A DNA stretch of 5,148 nt from Methanolinea sp. (GTDB taxonomy: Archaea; Halobacteriota; Methanomicrobia; Methanomicrobiales; Methanospirillaceae): the NCBI GenBank assembly GCA_013331225.1, contig DUGV01000117.1:1-5148 (forward strand). The letters run 5' to 3'. Below are positions 4,983 to 5,148 of the stretch, one piece after another (position 1 is the first letter of the stretch; each line of letters starts with the position of its first letter). The position numbers were made by a program, and so were the translations under genes. The notes beneath the pieces were generated by a model. It made no database searches and had not been told where the DNA came from. It saw only the letters and a list, made by a program, of their open reading frames with translations.

Positions 4983-5148
4983 ATGAATATGCGTTATTTC
5001 GTGATTCTGGCCATTTTATTTAGTTTAATTGGAGCGCCGGTCATGGCGGATGTCAAGTACCTGACCGGGGACCCGGACCTCTCCGCGTCCGTGGCCGGAA
5101 GAAACGAGTTCTCCCCTGGCGAGGATGTCGTCCTGAAGGTCAATATCG
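4983..5148 (+). CDS. Secreted envelope protein, COG1361-like (3' end outside window)
   Basis: Only the first 55 codons are present. Residues 1-22 are a Sec-type signal peptide: a short N-terminus with Arg4, a hydrophobic core FVILAILFSLIGAPV (6-20) and a probable cleavage site after VMA, before Asp23. The mature start, with GDPDLSASVAGRNEFSPGEDVVLKV, resembles the beginning of COG1361 S-layer-related proteins of methanogens, which carry beta-sandwich repeats on the cell surface. That assignment comes from recognising the pattern over a short stretch and is moderate. The ribosome site is weak (GTGG 7-10 nt before the ATG). The signal-peptide codons are AT-rich, unlike the GC-rich codons after them. 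The gene is divergent from, and probably controlled by, the TrmB regulator. In related genomes such genes can precede RND-type exporters; whether that holds here lies beyond the window. Confidence 0.72.
   Translation, partial: MNMRYFVILAILFSLIGAPVMADVKYLTGDPDLSASVAGRNEFSPGEDVVLKVNI

Overview
The window looks like a chromosome segment of a methanogenic euryarchaeon, most likely of the Methanomicrobiales or a close relative. The reasons are a TrmB-family regulator, a regulator built from the NrpR effector domain (the archaeal nitrogen repressor), archaeal TATA-like promoters with very short leaders, GC-rich coding sequence with AT-rich intergenic regions, and a secreted protein resembling the COG1361 envelope proteins common in these organisms. 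The lineage is inferred from gene content and was not computed.

Layout. Positions 1-990 (+) hold the 3' part of a pyruvate,phosphate dikinase-like gene. It stops after the phosphohistidine swivel domain and has no PEP/pyruvate barrel. It converges, with a 19-nt gap, on a two-gene minus-strand operon: an unrecognised 323-aa protein with two internal PepSY-like repeats (2366-3337), followed 12 nt later by a class I pyridine nucleotide-disulfide oxidoreductase with an altered active-site motif (1010-2353). Across a 65-nt divergent promoter region lies a stand-alone NrpR effector-domain protein without a DNA-binding domain (NrpRII type, 3403-4149, +). Its stop codon overlaps that of the convergent TrmB-type regulator (4146-4919, -). 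The TrmB gene is divergent from a secreted protein that runs off the window (4983-5148, +).

Regulatory content. The two short divergent intergenic regions are the most information-rich non-coding parts. The 3338-3402 region has an AGAA-N6-TTCT palindrome, one symmetric base change from the published NrpR operator GGAA-N6-TTCC, overlapping a bidirectional TATA-like element. The 4920-4982 region has a 22-bp palindrome with one mismatched pair, placed where transcription of the secreted-protein gene should start, so it is a good candidate operator for the adjacent TrmB regulator.

How the genes may work together (inference): the NrpRII-like protein may sense 2-oxoglutarate/nitrogen status with a DNA-binding NrpRI partner encoded elsewhere, and may control itself and the divergent redox operon. 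The TrmB regulator probably controls itself and the envelope gene. I saw no tRNA, rRNA, CRISPR, insertion sequence or origin, and no stretch over 300 bases lacks a gene.
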